In this document: positions 1-11,070 of the stretch, piece by piece
Layout of the letters: every line of letters begins with the position of its first letter
How positions within the stretch are numbered: the stretch's first letter is position 1
NCBI RefSeq assembly: GCF_009730915.1
Contig: NC_052483.1
Span: forward strand, 2,790,001-2,854,000
Direction: 5' to 3'
DNA: 64,000 bases
DNA from: Dioscorea cayenensis subsp. rotundata
Taxonomy: Eukaryota > Streptophyta > Magnoliopsida > Dioscoreales > Dioscoreaceae
Program-made: the position numbers and the translations under genes
The notes under the pieces: model-generated
Told to the model about the DNA's origin: nothing
The model's input: the letters and a program-made list of their open reading frames with translations, nothing else
Database searches by the model: none

Positions 1-170
1 CGATTGACCCGGCCGGGTCAACCGGTTCCCGATTGAACCACCCGGGTCACCGGGTTAACACCGGGTTTTTTAATACCCGGGTCAATGGGGTATACCCGGG
101 CCGGCCACATGGCCGGTTCCCGGTTTTTGCGGTTGAACCGGCCGGGCCGGTCCGGGTCTGACAACATTGG
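1..170. mobile_element. GC-rich terminal segment of a hAT-like non-autonomous element
   Basis: The segment is packed with CCGGGT, CCGGTT and GGCCGG words in an otherwise AT-rich region and ends in GGGTCTGACAACATTGG. The same kind of end (CCGGGT...TTCAAAACATTGG) recurs at 21000-21033 and, inverted, at 14119. Elements with such CCGG-rich ends and CAATGTTTT-like termini are common hAT-type non-autonomous elements in plants. The other end lies outside the window, so no target duplication can be checked. Confidence 0.5.
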
Positions 171-328
171 TTAAATGAGATTGTTTGAATAATTATTGGA
201 TGTTCACATTTTAACCAATGTTCATCGATTATAACAAAGATGTAATGACTCCTCATAATTTTTTTCAAATAAATATTTTCCCTAATTATTATATTATATA
301 TTGTGTTATTATTATTATTCTACAATTA

Positions 329-364
<36 letters not shown>

Positions 365-590
365 TTATTGTAAAAGGGCAAAATAGTCAAATACACATTA
401 TACTCCTTCTCTCTCCTTCCCACTCCTCTTTCTAACAAAAATAAATAAATAAATACTCCTTCACACTTCTCTATGAACCAAACTCAATATTTTCTCAAAC
501 TCTCAAATCTCTATACTCCTTCCCCCCTCACTCCCCCCTCTCCCCTTGAACCAAACAAGGGGTTAAGGATCAGTTTGTTGAGATAGATGT
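171..590. other. AT-rich intergenic stretch with ATT microsatellite
   Basis: No coding signal is visible. It holds a run of ATT repeats (331-366) and a C/T-rich stretch (400-545) ending in CCTTGAACCAAACAAGG, which resembles the terminus of a PIF/Harbinger-type MITE. No partner terminus was found, so I do not call an element. Confidence 0.5.
331..366. repeat. (ATT)n microsatellite
   Basis: Twelve uninterrupted ATT-type trinucleotide units are visible. Confidence 0.9.
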
Positions 591-847
591 TGGGTTTGAT
601 ATAGTTTGTAGGATGAATTCTCATCTAACCAATACTATCTACATAGATGTTCTCTTTGCAGAGAAGTTGATGAATGCATTTCATATCATGTTTTATCTAC
701 CTCCAAATCATATTTTTGCTTGTTTTTTAGCATTCTTTGTTCATCTTCAATGCTATTCTGAGTATAGTTTGTTTATTGTGAAGAATTCTAGGGCTCAAAG
801 CAATAGGAGTGAAATCGAAAGAAAAATCCGTTAAAGAGCAATATTTT

Positions 848-2025
848 CTAAGTGTTCAAGCCAAGCACCGCCTGAGCATGGTGGTGCTTCTTAGCCGTGC
901 TTATTGAGGTCTTCAGAAAAGCTAAGCAACAAGGCAAGCACGGGTGTGCTCCAGGGCAAGCAGGGGCGAAGCATGGGCGTGCTTTCTCCCCATGCATTTC
1001 TCTGGAATTCTGAGGTTCTTTCCATTCAACCAAAGCACAAGTTCCATGCTCCTTTCATGGGCGTGCTTAGGCTAAGCATGGGTAGAGCATGACAATGCTC
1101 TCCCCGTGAATTCCACTGCCTAGACACTTAGCCGATTTCACCAAATCCCCAAGAAAAGCATAGCTTAAGCACGCCCGTGCTTAGGCCGTGTTGAGCCCGA
1201 AAAGTTCCTTTTATTGCCCATATTTAGGTTTTTCGAGAGGGAGCTTGGCCAGGGGTTAGAGATCCATCTTTGGGAAGTTGCCGGAGGTCAAAACCAGACT
1301 TCACCACACCTTCTGGGTAGACAAAGATAGAATTGGAGGCACATTTAAGGAGTGAAGCTAGCCAATCCAAGGATTTTTTTTTTTTTAGTCCATAATTGAG
1401 AAGATTTTGCAAGAAAGAGGGAGTCATGCTTTTCAATTGTTTTGTACCCTTTTTTCCTTTCTCAGTTGTATAAACTCATGAGGGGCTAACTGTTCTATTG
1501 TGCCCCATGCTATGAACCTTGTTATTTAGTGTACTTTGACTTACTTGCTTTCATTGATTATAGAGTTTTAAATGCGTTCTTATGTTAAATCTTGTGTTAT
1601 AAAACTTGATGTGCTTGAATTGCATAGTTGTAGTTGTGGAACTTGAGGTGTGTTAATTACTATAGTTGTAGTCGCCTAGTGTGATTGAAAAACCATAGAT
1701 ACAACATTGCTAGCGAGCACACGTAAGAACCTTCAAATGTACCTGATAGTCATTGGAAGCAAATCAGTGCACTAATGCACTTGGGAATTAGTCCGGAGTA
1801 TTACTTCTCATTGTCCGCACACCCTTTCTATCTTCACCTTTCCTTTAATCATTGTCGATTATTTCATTATAGTCAATTCACAACCAACCCATATCTAATT
1901 GACTAGAGATCAGAGGAGAGATTAGTACTAGAAGTTCCATTCCCTGTGGTTCGACAACCCTACCCCTCACGGTGTACCACTTTATAACTTAATACGATTG
2001 GTACACTTGTGGAAAGTAGTCATCA
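848..2025 (+). mobile_element. Ty3/gypsy (Tat/Athila-type) LTR fragment
   Basis: The 3' part (about 1920-2025) reads CCATTCCCTGTGGTTCGACA, then ACCCCTCACGGTGTACCAC, then GGTACACTTGTGG and CATCA. This is the usual 3' end of Tat/Athila-type gypsy LTRs, where CATCA is normally followed by a GGCGCC primer-binding site; here it is not. The 5' part (850-1200) holds many copies of a GCAYGGGCGTGCTT/AAGCACGCCCGTGC motif, also typical of such LTRs. I could not fix the 5' boundary or a target duplication; a solo or truncated LTR is most likely. Confidence 0.45.
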
Positions 2026-3590
2026 AAAGTATTACTATTTGGTACATGTGATGGGTTAGAAGGTATATCATATGGCTCTAGAATATGCTCTCCAAACTCA
2101 TCTAAGCATGGTCATCTTAGATGAGGAGGTGAAAATGTTAACACCCACAATATCGAATGTTGCTATTGTTACGTCTTATGTTTCCGTACCCCAATGATAC
2201 GCGTGTCCTGTCCAAGTTTGCATGAATTTGGAATTACTTATGTACTGTCAAATTTTGAACTTGTTTGGTTGTATTTGTGTTCTGCCAAACATTTCGAATA
2301 TTGGTACGATTTTGAAAATGCAAATGTGAAGTCAGCTTCTTTCTTACCTAATGTATTACAGAGAAAAAAAGTAAAAAACAAAAATGTATAATACACACAT
2401 ACACACATATAATACACCGAATGATACACATAAAGCACTAACAATACACATAAACCTAATATATTACACACATACATATGCAGAATAAACACTAAACTAT
2501 GATCGATAGTTATGGTCAATCCGATATGAGTGCATCACATGATCGGCGATTATGGCGGTTTACGTGCACCGAGTACGAGTGTAACTCGCGGACTTGAATC
2601 CTTGTGACTTGATTCTCTTCCTTTTTTTAGATGGTCGGGTCATTTTTTTGGTGATTGGTTGCGGATTCGAAGTTCACGGTAATCGTCGCTTGGTTTGTTG
2701 GTGTTAGGGATTGGATATATAGGTTCAGCATATGCACGGCGGTATTATTCCACTGTAAAGTAATCGGCCACGTAATTGTGTATGTTCGTATCTGTTTGCA
2801 TGATCACCGCAAATGCATGCTGCTTTTACGGGAGCTCATGGACTTCAATTTTCGGAAAGTACACTTCGATTTCGTAGGCCCGACAACATTGGTGTCATTG
2901 TCAAGTATTTCGTAAGTGTTAGTAGTTGAATGACCCACCCTCAAGAACCTGCTATCTTCAATAATTAGTTCAACCTTTTTTTGTGTATCTCCGGACAAAG
3001 ATTTTTTTGCTTGTGCGCATCTATCGACCATAATATTCATAAGTTTGAACACGTAAACATGCACTCTCACTTAGTAAAATCCATGTGTGTAGAAATACGT
3101 AAACTACGCAGTTCTTGCATGATGTTACACACAAATCAAGTATATTACACAAAAAGAAAGAATAATATATAGGCCAAAAATGATATTAAACGTTTACTGA
3201 AAACTAATACACATAAATGCCATGGTTTTACACACAAATCAAGTATATTACTAAATAACAAAGAATGATACACCGGAAAAAAAATGATATTACATGGTTA
3301 TTGAAAATTAATACACATAAATGCCATGATTTTATAGACAAAACATACCTTATTGAGTCAACCATGCTTGTCACTGGTAGATGCCGCGCATCTTTGATCC
3401 AGGCGTTGAATGACTAAGCAACATTGGAGTACATCTCACACCAACGCATACCCTTATATAAATGACAAACTGTTTTTCCAGTGAACATTCCATCTGACCC
3501 TTCTTTTTGGGTATCAACCTTGTTTGATTCTTTCTATCATTCATCAAGAAAAAGTTGCTTCTATCTCTAGCATATGATGAACCTGCACAA
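2026..3590. other. Intergenic, unrecognised, with ATACACACA-rich segments
   Basis: No intact gene is recognisable. 2390-2490 is rich in ATACACACATA words and 3125-3332 is a two-copy tandem repeat. The stretch between them has short open frames without family resemblance that I can see. It could be decayed DNA transposon sequence, but nothing decisive is present. Confidence 0.4.
3125..3332. repeat. Tandem duplication, about 104-bp unit, two copies
   Basis: TTACACACAAATCAAGTATA begins both copies (about 3125 and 3229). Each then carries a diverged middle with GATATTA and ends in AATACACATAAATGCCATG. The copies differ by scattered substitutions and small indels, so the duplication is not recent. 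Confidence 0.75.
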
Positions 3591-3624
3591 CTTTCACAAA
3601 TTGAAAATGAGGGTGGAGTGATAT

Positions 3625-4310
3625 CGATGGGAACTAAAATTAGTGATTTGGACTTGGCAATTATGGGATGCATCCATGACCAAATATTAGCTTTATCAGT
3701 GACTATCACAGGAGTAGAATGAATACCAATGTGCCAAATTTAATAGCCATTGTTAGTGAGCTTCTTGGAGCATGGTTATTTACTCATGGTGGAAATTTGT
3801 TGAATCTTGCAAGACAACCTAGTATCACATTTCAGATTTTGGGAGCATAGAAGGCCCTTGTAAGAGCACTAAAGACAAAGCATGCAACACAAAAATATAG
3901 ACTCATCTTCCATGCATCCTTGATAGCTCAAGCAACTCTAAAACTTAAGGGGATGACTATATTAGACATTCAATATGATATCCTTGAAAAAACCATAGAT
4001 AACTACTCTTTGGGACTACGAAATAGAGTGAGGCTTGTCAATATCTCTCTTGATGATTCCACTAAAGAGATGATTTTCCATCATACTGTGACTATATTGA
4101 CACCTCTCATCATCGGAACCTTTTTTGGAGTGAACACTCTATCTAGTGCTCACGTTTCTATTGTTTAGATTACCAAATCTACATTAAGCAGTGGTGGTGC
4201 ATGGGACATTGCAAAGAAATGCGTTAAGGCTGGCTTATACCAAGAGTATATCCTTTTTGACCTTGAGGACAAGGTCAAATTTGATGGGCGGGGTAATGTT
4301 ATGACTCAGA
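3625..4310 (+). pseudogene. Chimeric retro-pseudogene: NOP58 + V-type H+-PPase + gypsy polyprotein tail
   Basis: Three unrelated coding fragments are joined on one strand without introns. 3630-3950 reads like part of the snoRNP core protein NOP58: KISDLDL, then [24 protein letters not shown] and FHASLI, with a stop where the family has Glu in ILGAEKAL. From roughly 3985 to 4235 it reads like plant vacuolar H+-pyrophosphatase: [20 protein letters not shown], and after a stop GGAWDIAKK. 4236-4310 reads FDLEDKVKFDGRGNVM, which resembles the C-terminal end of a chromovirus-type gypsy integrase and is followed by TGTTATGACTC, a possible LTR start. Several in-frame stops show it is dead. The absence of introns and the chimeric order suggest template switching during retrotransposon reverse transcription. 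Confidence 0.65.
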
Positions 4311-4789
4311 GGGATATGCTACGAGAGCTAATACTTAAACAGGGCGTTATAAAAGAAATTACATGACTGGAGAAAGGGTAGAGAATTAAGAAGAGAGTTG
4401 AGGCTTGGATCTTGACAGCAGAGAAATCCAGTGAGCATCTCCAGTGGCCGGAGTCTTACTGCTTTTCTATATGTACTAAGCTGGATCTATAGATCTATTA
4501 GCTATGTATTGCTTGATTGTCATTTGGTTAATTACTTCTTGCTTTTGGTGGATTGATGTTCATGAACTTGATGAGATCTTTTGAATGACTTTGGATTGTG
4601 ATAGAATTCCTTCGGATGATAATCATACCGTTTAATTGATGCTATTAATTTTGTGGAGGTTATTAATGAAATCAGATTTTTCAGTTGAATAATTGGTTCA
4701 TTATTACATACTCAGCTGAGGATTGAATTTCATTCATTACACCTTCCTTTAAAATTTGATGCTTTAAATAAATTTATTAAATTTGAATG

Positions 4790-4820
<31 letters not shown>

Positions 4821-5950
4821 TTATGTAAAATTATAACTACATTGTGTATTGTGTGCTTTGTAAATTGAAGTACAAACTCATCACCCCTCTATAATTGAAT
4901 GATGAGACATTTAATTTTAGAGTTTAACTTCCTTAAAACGTAATTCAAAATTAATACTAAAAATATAGGTGCGGTAAAAAGTTATAAACTCAAACTTGAC
5001 TAAGGTGTATTGTTAGTAGCCATGTGTGGCATAAACCGGCTGCTATAGTGCTAGGCTCATGCCCTACATGAACCATGCTCCAAACCCGTTGCCCACGCTA
5101 GGCCCTGTTTTGGTGACTCATGTGTCATACTAGTACTAGACCCTCTAGTCTCCAATAATAGTGCAGGTCAGGCACCATAATTATATAGGCCGTGAGAGTT
5201 ATCTTGAAGTTGATGGTTTTAAAAAAAAAATTAAAAAATTTATACTAAAATACATGTTGTAAGAAATAAACAAGGTTAAAATTTCATAAGTTTTTAAGAA
5301 AATGTAGTATTTCATTTTGAAAAGAGGACAATATTTTTATTAATTCATTTTTTAATTAAATAACTTTATTTATGATTGGATGCTAATATAATTTATCATT
5401 TTTTTTTACAGATAAATGACAACCATCTCACACAACCATCTCACATTTAAAGCAAGCCAATAGGTTTTAGGGATCAATGTCATGTTATCTCTAAAATAAG
5501 CATTATATATAAAAAAATTAAGTATAAATAAACTAAGTAGCAGTTGACACTCAAATGAAAATTCAGCTTAAATAAAAATATCAAATTTTTTAATTTAAAA
5601 TTTATTTGTTTATATTTTTTTTATTTATAATTTTTTTTATTTTTTAAACAAAAAGAGCCGGTACGAGCCCACACAAAGTCTGACTAAGGTTCGTACTGAG
5701 CCAGCTACCGGAGGTTTGGCTTGCCGTGTTGGGCTAAACACAAACATTGCACTAGTCAGCACGAGTTGTACACTGCACAAAATCCGTGAAGAATATATAA
5801 ATAAATAAATAAAGTACACATTCCAATAAATTCAGAACCTATGGTCCTATACGTTAGAGAAAATATATATAATGTTTCCTAATTAATAACCTCTTTTGCA
5901 AAACCTTGAAAAAAAACCTCATAATTTCATAAACACACATTCATACCCAT
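4311..5950. other. LTR-like and degraded transposon DNA, no gene
   Basis: 4311 onwards (TGTTATGACTCAGAGG...) may be the LTR belonging to the gypsy tail just upstream. 4789-4820 is a TA/GT dinucleotide run. 5000-5210 and 5650-5780 are relatively GC-rich patches with hAT-like subterminal composition (GCCCACGCTAGGCCC, GGCTTGCCGTGTTGGGC) separated by AT-rich DNA, perhaps the two ends of an eroded hAT-type element. No coding region is supported. Confidence 0.35.
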
Positions 5951-5953
5951 GAT

Positions 5954-6458
5954 TAGTGGTGTCAAATGGGCCGTACCAGTCTAGACCCGGCACGAGTTGG
6001 ACCATGCTTGGTCCAAGCACAGTGCTACAGTACCGTGCTCGGGCCAGGCACAGCCCAAACCCCAGACCGTGCTGGGCTAGGGGTTTGTGGCCCACGGCCC
6101 GCTTCGGGCCAACATGACCCGGCAGGCCAAATGTAAGTTTTTTCTTTTTTAAAAAAAAATTTTTTGTATGTTTTTTGTTTTTTAGTCAATAAAGCTTTTA
6201 GTTCTATATTTTTGAATTTTAGGATATTTTTTATATTTTTTTAGCAATTTTATGGTATTTTTATATTTTTGGGGTTTAAAATAAAAAAATATAAATATAA
6301 TATAACTTGGTTGGGCCACGGGCTAGGCCGACCTTGGTGGTTGGCTGGTCGTGCCGTCCAGGCACGATTTTTAGACGGGCCGTGCCGACCCGAGCAAGTA
6401 TAGTGCATGAGCCATTGTGGACCGGGGCTGTGCTGGGCCGGCCCATTTGACAACACTA
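5954..6458. mobile_element. Non-autonomous hAT element (505 bp) with TIRs and 8-bp TSD
   Basis: The element begins TAGTGGTGTCAAATGGGCCG and ends CGGCCCATTTGACAACACTA, terminal inverted repeats with one mismatch over about 18 bases. The flanks are CCCATGAT (5946-5953) and CCCATGCT (6459-6466), an 8-bp target duplication with one change, the size expected for hAT elements. Both ends are rich in GGCCCG/CGGGCC words and the centre is T-rich. It has no transposase frame, so it would depend on a hAT transposase elsewhere. Confidence 0.85.
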
Positions 6459-6466
6459 CCCATGCT

Positions 6467-7056
6467 AATAGGTTAGTGATACGGCTCCACTTGCCTAAAT
6501 TAAAATAAAAAAAATAAAAAAAAAATTCATTGTTTCAAATTTAAATCTCCATGACACAAATGATAATACCGAATCCCTGATATAAGTTTGAGCTTACCAT
6601 CCAAACCCCACATGTCCATGGCATGAGCTCGAACTTGCCACCCTAGCCGCACGGGTCCTTAACGTGAGTTTGGATTTACCACCTAACCTTGTGTCTCTAG
6701 ATGAGAGCACAGGTGTTCAATTCTCGATTCTGTACAAGCCCTTGACTTTCTGATTTGTTCACTTTGTCTAAAATAATAAAATAATAATAAATTTCTATTT
6801 TTTTTTTCTTTAAAATATGAAGAATTTTTTTTTTTTTCCAAACTTCCCCAAGTCACCAACCACTGCGTTTCCATACTTACAGCTCAAGAATTACTTTTTC
6901 TTGAAATGTACTATAAAGTCTTCCATTAACTTTTTCAAAAGGATAAAACACTAAGTTCTAAAAAAAAAAATTATTCTTTCAATTTAGAACCCATTAATCT
7001 TAACATTCATTCTTTCATTCATTCATTAATCAAGCTTACCACCTCGCCGGACCACG
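6467..7056. other. Intergenic, AT-rich
   Basis: Poly-A/T stretches and a CATT repeat (about 7009-7030) are visible. The region just downstream of the minus-strand gene at 7057 should contain its 3' UTR; I see no other gene. Confidence 0.5.
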
Positions 7057-7536
7057 TTAAGAGCACGTCGACTTCGGCACCCACATCATACCACTCCGAC
7101 CAACGTCCTCGAACTTCACCAGCTGCGAACCTCGCCGGCGTCTTATCCCAGACGTCGATCTCGTACTCTTTCCGATCTCCAACAACCCTTCATCCATCCG
7201 TCCACCTGGCCGCCACTCTCCTCTACCCCTCCGTCCTCGCCGACCTTGGCTGTTATCGGATCCGGGTACCGATTTCGGATCCGGTGATTGAACGGCGGGG
7301 GAGGGCTTACCCGGTGGCGGATTTGGGTTTTTGGGCTTCGATCGGCGGCGAAGAGGTTTGCTGCCTTTTGGTGGAGACTTCTCTTGCAGCTCCTTTTGTT
7401 GATCCTTGAATTTCTCGAGCTTGGTAGACTCCTCGAGTTGCTGCTTCTCTTGGAGACGAAGCTGTTGGAGCTGCTTCAGAGTCACGTACTCGGATGGGAG
7501 ATTAGGGTTAGGGTTCCCCGTAGACGATTCGGCCAT
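7057..7536 (-). CDS. Uncharacterised small basic protein (159 aa)
   Basis: I do not recognise the family. The frame is intact, GC-rich against its AT-rich surroundings, single-exon and ends in TAA. The start MAESSTGNP is preceded by a GA/CT-rich leader and a TATA-type box, so this start is well placed. Residues about 18-55 (LKQLQQLRLQEKQQLEE...) are Gln/Glu/Leu-rich and likely form a helix or coiled coil. Residues 55-115 are rich in Pro, Lys, Arg and Ser and look disordered, with RGRRGRG resembling an RNA-binding patch. The C-terminus (GSQLVKFEDVG...MMWVPK) may be a short conserved motif. A nuclear or nucleic-acid-binding role is only a guess from composition. Confidence 0.65.
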   Translation of the reverse strand: MAESSTGNPNPNLPSEYVTLKQLQQLRLQEKQQLEESTKLEKFKDQQKELQEKSPPKGSKPLRRRSKPKNPNPPPGKPSPAVQSPDPKSVPGSDNSQGRRGRRGRGEWRPGGRMDEGLLEIGKSTRSTSGIRRRRGSQLVKFEDVGRSGMMWVPKSTCS

Positions 7537-7603
7537 TGCTCTCTCTCTCTCTCGATCTTGATCTGAGAGAGAGATGGAGAGAAACAGACGAAAGGGGAGG
7601 TGT

Positions 7604-7613
7604 TATTTATATA
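7604..7613 (-). promoter_or_regulatory. TATA box for the gene at 7057-7536
   Basis: On the minus strand this reads TATATAAATA, 67 bases upstream of the ATG. A GA-rich strand between box and ATG fits a short 5' leader. Confidence 0.6.
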
Positions 7614-7639
7614 GGACTGGTTGTTTTTGCAAATACCAC

Positions 7640-10600
7640 CCCCGAATGAAAGATTAATTGTGAAAATTTTAGGGACTAATTTATAATTATAAACTAGTTA
7701 TAGAGCAAATATTAAAAAAATGCTAATTTTGGACCGCTCTTGAATCTTCTTTTTTGTTCTTTAGTTTTATTTATTTATTTATTTTTGGAAAATGCCAAAC
7801 ATTCACGCTGGTTTCGTGAATCTTAAAAAAAAAATGGAAGGTGGATATAATAAATTATTTAGCATTACTCTAATTATTGTATTTTTCATATTCAAAATTA
7901 CACCACATATCCACCTAAAAAATGTTATAATATAACATTAAAAAAAATAAAATAAACTCCACAATTTTCAGGAAAGAAAGCAATTTTTCATAGGCTATGT
8001 GATGGTTCAGCCCCTTGCATCTGTTTACAGCTTCAAATATTTGCTAAAACTGGTTCACAATATAAGTTTATATTCATACAATAGCACTGAGGTTGAACCA
8101 GAATTTAATGCCAGCTCAGCATCAAAATAAATGAACATTTTAATAAAGTAGAAAGACCACCTTTCCCTGACAGAAAACAAAACTGATAATAGAAGTTGGC
8201 TTCAGTGGCCTCTGCAGAGCAATAAAAGATACATCAGAGCTAAAAGAATTTAAATAAAAAAGGAAGAAAAAAAAACAAAGAAATTGCTCACTGATGGTTG
8301 ATGAACCCTAATAATAATATCTTGCAGGACAAAAGATGATTGCAATTTAAAATACCTGATAGTTTCATTAGACAGCTCAATAGATAAATTAAGAAGTTTG
8401 CCTTTGCTTGCTATGATTTTGTTAACATAAATTTATGCAACTACATGCACAACTAACTTGTAAGAACTACCCTTTGACAACAAGATACCAATTCAGAGGA
8501 TGAAGAAAATAACAAGATCAGCTGATAAGAAACTGACCCTTACAGCATCCAAGTTACTAAAGGGATAGACAATATATGCTATATCAGGGTCACTTATTCT
8601 TAATCAAGATAATTTACCAACATTTATTGGCACACTACAAATCGACATCAATGACGTCTTTCCTCCAAATGATTGAATCCAAAATGAAACTGACAATCTT
8701 TCCGAAGGTCCAAGTTATTCAAGCAATTGAAGTCTTAACTGTTTCCTAAGCTCTCAAGTAACTAAAAATGTTTCAAGGACCCAATTGCTGAGATCTAAGG
8801 ATATTAACTGATAATCACTTCAATCTAATATCAGACAATCCATTTGAGATGTCAAAAACATAATAACAGGTAGAATATTAATTTTGTTTAGCTGACTGCA
8901 GATTTGTTGGCATTTATAATTCACAAGTTGTGTAGATCAAAGCATTACATATTATTAAACAAACAGCTTTGTCCTCTCATTATGGAACTTAAATGAGTCC
9001 AACCATTAGATCCCTAGTTGACACAAGCCCGATTTTACCATTCCCCATCTGTATCAAGGATGCAATTATATGCATAAAGCTTTAACAACAACAGATTGGC
9101 ATGGTATCTTTCGTGGTTTACTATAAATTTTTTGTCATTTCAATACCAGTTCTACTAAGAAAATTACTTGCATAAACCCAAATTTTTCCCTTCTAGCATG
9201 ACCACATTAGGTTGTCCAAATCCAGCTTATGAAACTTCTCTCAGTATGACACAATTATCACGAGGCACAGGTACCTCAACCATGATCAAATACCTCAATG
9301 ACTTTAAACCGTTAATCACCATCAGAGCTAGTGTAAATCTAAAGTTGGCATAAATCAAATGAAACAATGTTGATTATTGGCAAAACACACACACACACAC
9401 AGAGTTTGAATACCTAGAAGAAAGCCATTCAATATAACCAAGTGTTGCCCAATCTCCGCAACTAATTTTCTATTTATGTACCTTAATTATCCCAAAACCT
9501 AGCACAGGCACTTGATATCTAGATTATTCTTCACCAGCCACTAAATCAGTTGGATTTAGTTTGCTTCCATGGTTAGCAATTTATGTCAATCAAAACCCAT
9601 CATAAAGATGCTGTTTGTCATTTGTATCTTCACTTGAAACTTATTAAAAGCAGACAAAAATATTTTATTTGAAGTAATATGTCTCTTAACATCAAAAATC
9701 ATTGAAAATTTACCACAAAAATGAAATTTAGAAGTCACAAAAATGTGGTCCTCACTGGTTGAGAGAGAACATGCAAATGGTTCTTCTTTGAAAGACAATG
9801 ATGCCAATCTTTTTAAGCCCATTAACAGATCCTTGTCCTTGTGAATGGACCAAAATTCTACATAATAACTCCTAAACAGGTCCTGGCCTTTGTGAGTGAT
9901 ATGCTAAATGTCTACATAGCAACTCATGAAACAGATCTTTGTCCTTGTCATATGACTCATTTCCTGTGGGCACACACACTAACAAAGAAAAAGGAACACT
10001 TAAGAATTTCCTGTGCTTCCAAGAGAGTCATTAGTAGCTAAGGAATTTTGAGCTAAACAATATAAACCGCGACACTATTGTACACATTGAATAAAAAATC
10101 CCACTTAGTTAACCATGGCATGCTAACAAATTCATCGTAAAAAATAAATTCAAAGGATATACCCTATATGTTTGAGTTATTACCGAACAATTACAATCAC
10201 TCAACTTTATCAACTTTACCTAATTTCCAATCATGTAATCTTCACTTTGTTGAATCCTGGTATAAAATATTTCATCTGGTTTAGAAATAAAGGACCTGAA
10301 GCCTACTTTCAAGGACTACGGACTACCAGCTAGACTTCTTAAATAATCAACTTTGGAAACACTAAGAACACTGAAAAAATGGAAACCATGAAATGATGGC
10401 ATTTAGACTTTACATTGCAAATCAATGCTGGTAATTTAACAGTTAAGCTTTTATGCCGCTTTATTTTCACATATGAACTCAAATAGGAAGAAAAAGACAT
10501 CCCCCAACCATTGACCAATGGTTTAATAGTAATGCTACAAAAATATCTCAAAATCCAATCAAATGTGGGTCACTAACCAAATTTTCACACTTTAAATTCC

Positions 10601-11035
10601 AAACCATCCGCCAAAAGAGTAACTTGTGCCAACTCTCTTCCACAAGGAAAGAGTTAAAGTGACGACAAGTCACAGAAAAATTATACCTCAGTGTAAGAAC
10701 CATCTCTTTGTCCAAATCATCAACCCTGATCATCATCTTCCTTACATTTCACTACTAAATTAAGCTAATTAGAATACTTGAACATCCACTAAAAAGGTGA
10801 CTTCTCCCATGGTTAGCATCACTCCTTCTCTCAACTTCAATCTGCTATGATTGGCTGGATAAACTAAGGAAAAAGGGCAAATTGTAAAGAATTTTTCATG
10901 ATTTCATCCTCAAAAGAGAAATTTCTACCAATGCAAATAAAATCAATAAGTAGTAACATCAAAATTGAACCGAAATTTATCACGACATTCACAAAATTTC
11001 TTAATCGGCTATATAAGAAATATTCATCAGACTAA
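7640..11035. other. Intergenic region without recognised gene (3.4 kb)
   Basis: The sequence is moderately AT-rich and not visibly repetitive apart from a short CA run (9388-9400). No protein family is recognisable in any frame. It lies between two minus-strand genes, so it could contain 3' UTR exons of the S21 gene; one exon-like block (about 10683-10745, minus) has a good splice donor but no identifiable product. Confidence 0.45.
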
Positions 11036-11070
11036 TTGAATGTTAGCCGGAATCTAGGGTTAGGGTTTCA

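Noticed and set aside
7501..7515. Telomere-like TAGGGTTAGGGTT
   Set aside because: It lies in the coding sequence at 7057-7536, where it encodes NPNPN; probably no telomeric meaning.
10683..10745. Exon-like minus-strand block (MMIRVDDLDKEMVLTLR) with a good GT donor
   Set aside because: The acceptor is weak, there are no partner exons, and I recognise no protein family; kept only as a note.
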